Source of the DNA: Manis javanica
Taxonomy: Eukaryota > Chordata > Mammalia > Pholidota > Manidae
Reading direction: 5' to 3'
Length of the DNA: 64,000 nt
NCBI RefSeq assembly: GCF_040802235.1
Contig: NC_133172.1
Location: 63,681,613-63,745,612, forward strand
A program made the position numbers and the translations under genes. This document shows positions 63,308 through 64,000 of the stretch, in pieces. Under the pieces are notes generated by a model. The model had not been told where the DNA came from. It saw only the letters and a list, made by a program, of their open reading frames with translations, and ran no database searches. The stretch's first letter is position 1. Every line of letters begins with the position of its first letter.

Positions 63308-64000
63308 GTCGGCGGAACGCAACGCAGGCCTCCTGCCCTCACCTCCGCGCCCGCCGACCTCGCCCTCCCGGGTTTTAAGCCCTCCCCCAGGCCAGCTGCT
63401 CCCACTCGAGTGTTTAGAAGGCCCCCTGGCTGGGCTCAGGCTGCCGGCCCCGGCTTCTGGGCCCTGAGGGGTCAGGGGCTGCCAGACCTCTGCCCCCCTC
63501 TCCTCCCCCCTCACCTGGACAGGCGCCTCGTGGTGGGCGGTGGGCAGTGATGCTGACGTAGAGCCCCGGAGGGCCTCCCTGTGTGAGTTCAGCCACACTG
63601 GCCATGAAGCCTGAGCCCGGTGTGACGGCCCAGGAAGCCCTTGGGGTGTCCGGGCCACACACCTCGCTCGGCAGGACACCTCCGGTGGTCGGCCACATAA
63701 GGAGGACGCAGGTGTGAGCAAATCACCTGAGCATGCAGAAGTGGGAAGGATGGCACGTGGGCCCAGAGCCGGCCTCCTGGAGGAGGTGATATTTGAGCGG
63801 GTCCTGGGGGACCCAGAATGGCCTGGGTGGAGGGAACAGCTGAGCCAAGGCCTGGAAGGGGGAGAGCTGGGTGTGTGCCCCAGAGGTGGGTCCCGGGCCA
63901 GAGGGGGCCACCTCTGTTCCTCCCTGACCCCTAAGTCTCCACGGCCCGCCCATCCCCCACCCATCCTGAGGCCGCTTTCAGGTGGGAGCCGCTTAAATGA
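63308..64000. other. PABPN1L upstream region
   Basis: No CpG island and no exon recognised. A stretch at about 63750-63870 (GATATTTGAGCGGGTCCTGG, then GGCCTGGGTGGAGGGAACAG) resembles a common old repeat of uncertain family. Confidence 0.4.

Overview
This is a eutherian-mammal genomic window. It is conserved with human 16q24.3 in gene order and orientation: PIEZO1 (-), CDT1 (+), APRT (-), GALNS (-), TRAPPC2L (+), PABPN1L (-). The genes were recognised by translating exons and comparing them with remembered human proteins; no search was run. I saw no Alu, B1/B2, canine SINEC or ruminant BovA-type SINE, only old MIR, L2, L1M and LTR fragments. Primate, rodent, dog or cattle origin therefore looks unlikely, but I cannot name the order.

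Layout. 1-4.0 kb is the first intron of PIEZO1; its first coding exon and CpG-island promoter lie at about 4.0-4.8 kb. 4.8-18.6 kb is intergenic, with old repeats and an orphan CpG island at 10.2-11.5 kb. CDT1 (10 coding exons, replication licensing) runs 19.15-23.22 kb and converges on APRT (5 exons, adenine salvage, 26.23-24.16 kb). GALNS (14 coding exons, lysosomal sulfatase) runs from 53.09 back to 27.88 kb; its 3' end lies about 1 kb upstream of APRT. GALNS and TRAPPC2L (5 exons, TRAPP vesicle-tethering subunit) are divergent with only 183 bp between their start codons. TRAPPC2L converges on PABPN1L (7 coding exons, nuclear poly(A)-binding protein-like RRM protein), 63.31-60.89 kb.

The genes share no pathway. 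They are housekeeping or tissue genes packed into a GC-rich, CpG-island-rich block.

The most unusual signal is in splicing. Three introns have GC instead of GT donors at positions fixed by protein alignment (APRT intron 2, GALNS intron 8, PABPN1L intron 5). A fourth ancestral donor position, in CDT1 exon 1, also reads GC. TRAPPC2L intron 2 is a clear U12-type (minor spliceosome) intron. PABPN1L appears to have its conserved C-terminus shifted out of frame. GALNS introns hold minisatellites, a 59-bp direct repeat flanking exon 9, and an inverted repeat around a nested L1/LTR. I found no new multi-gene system.
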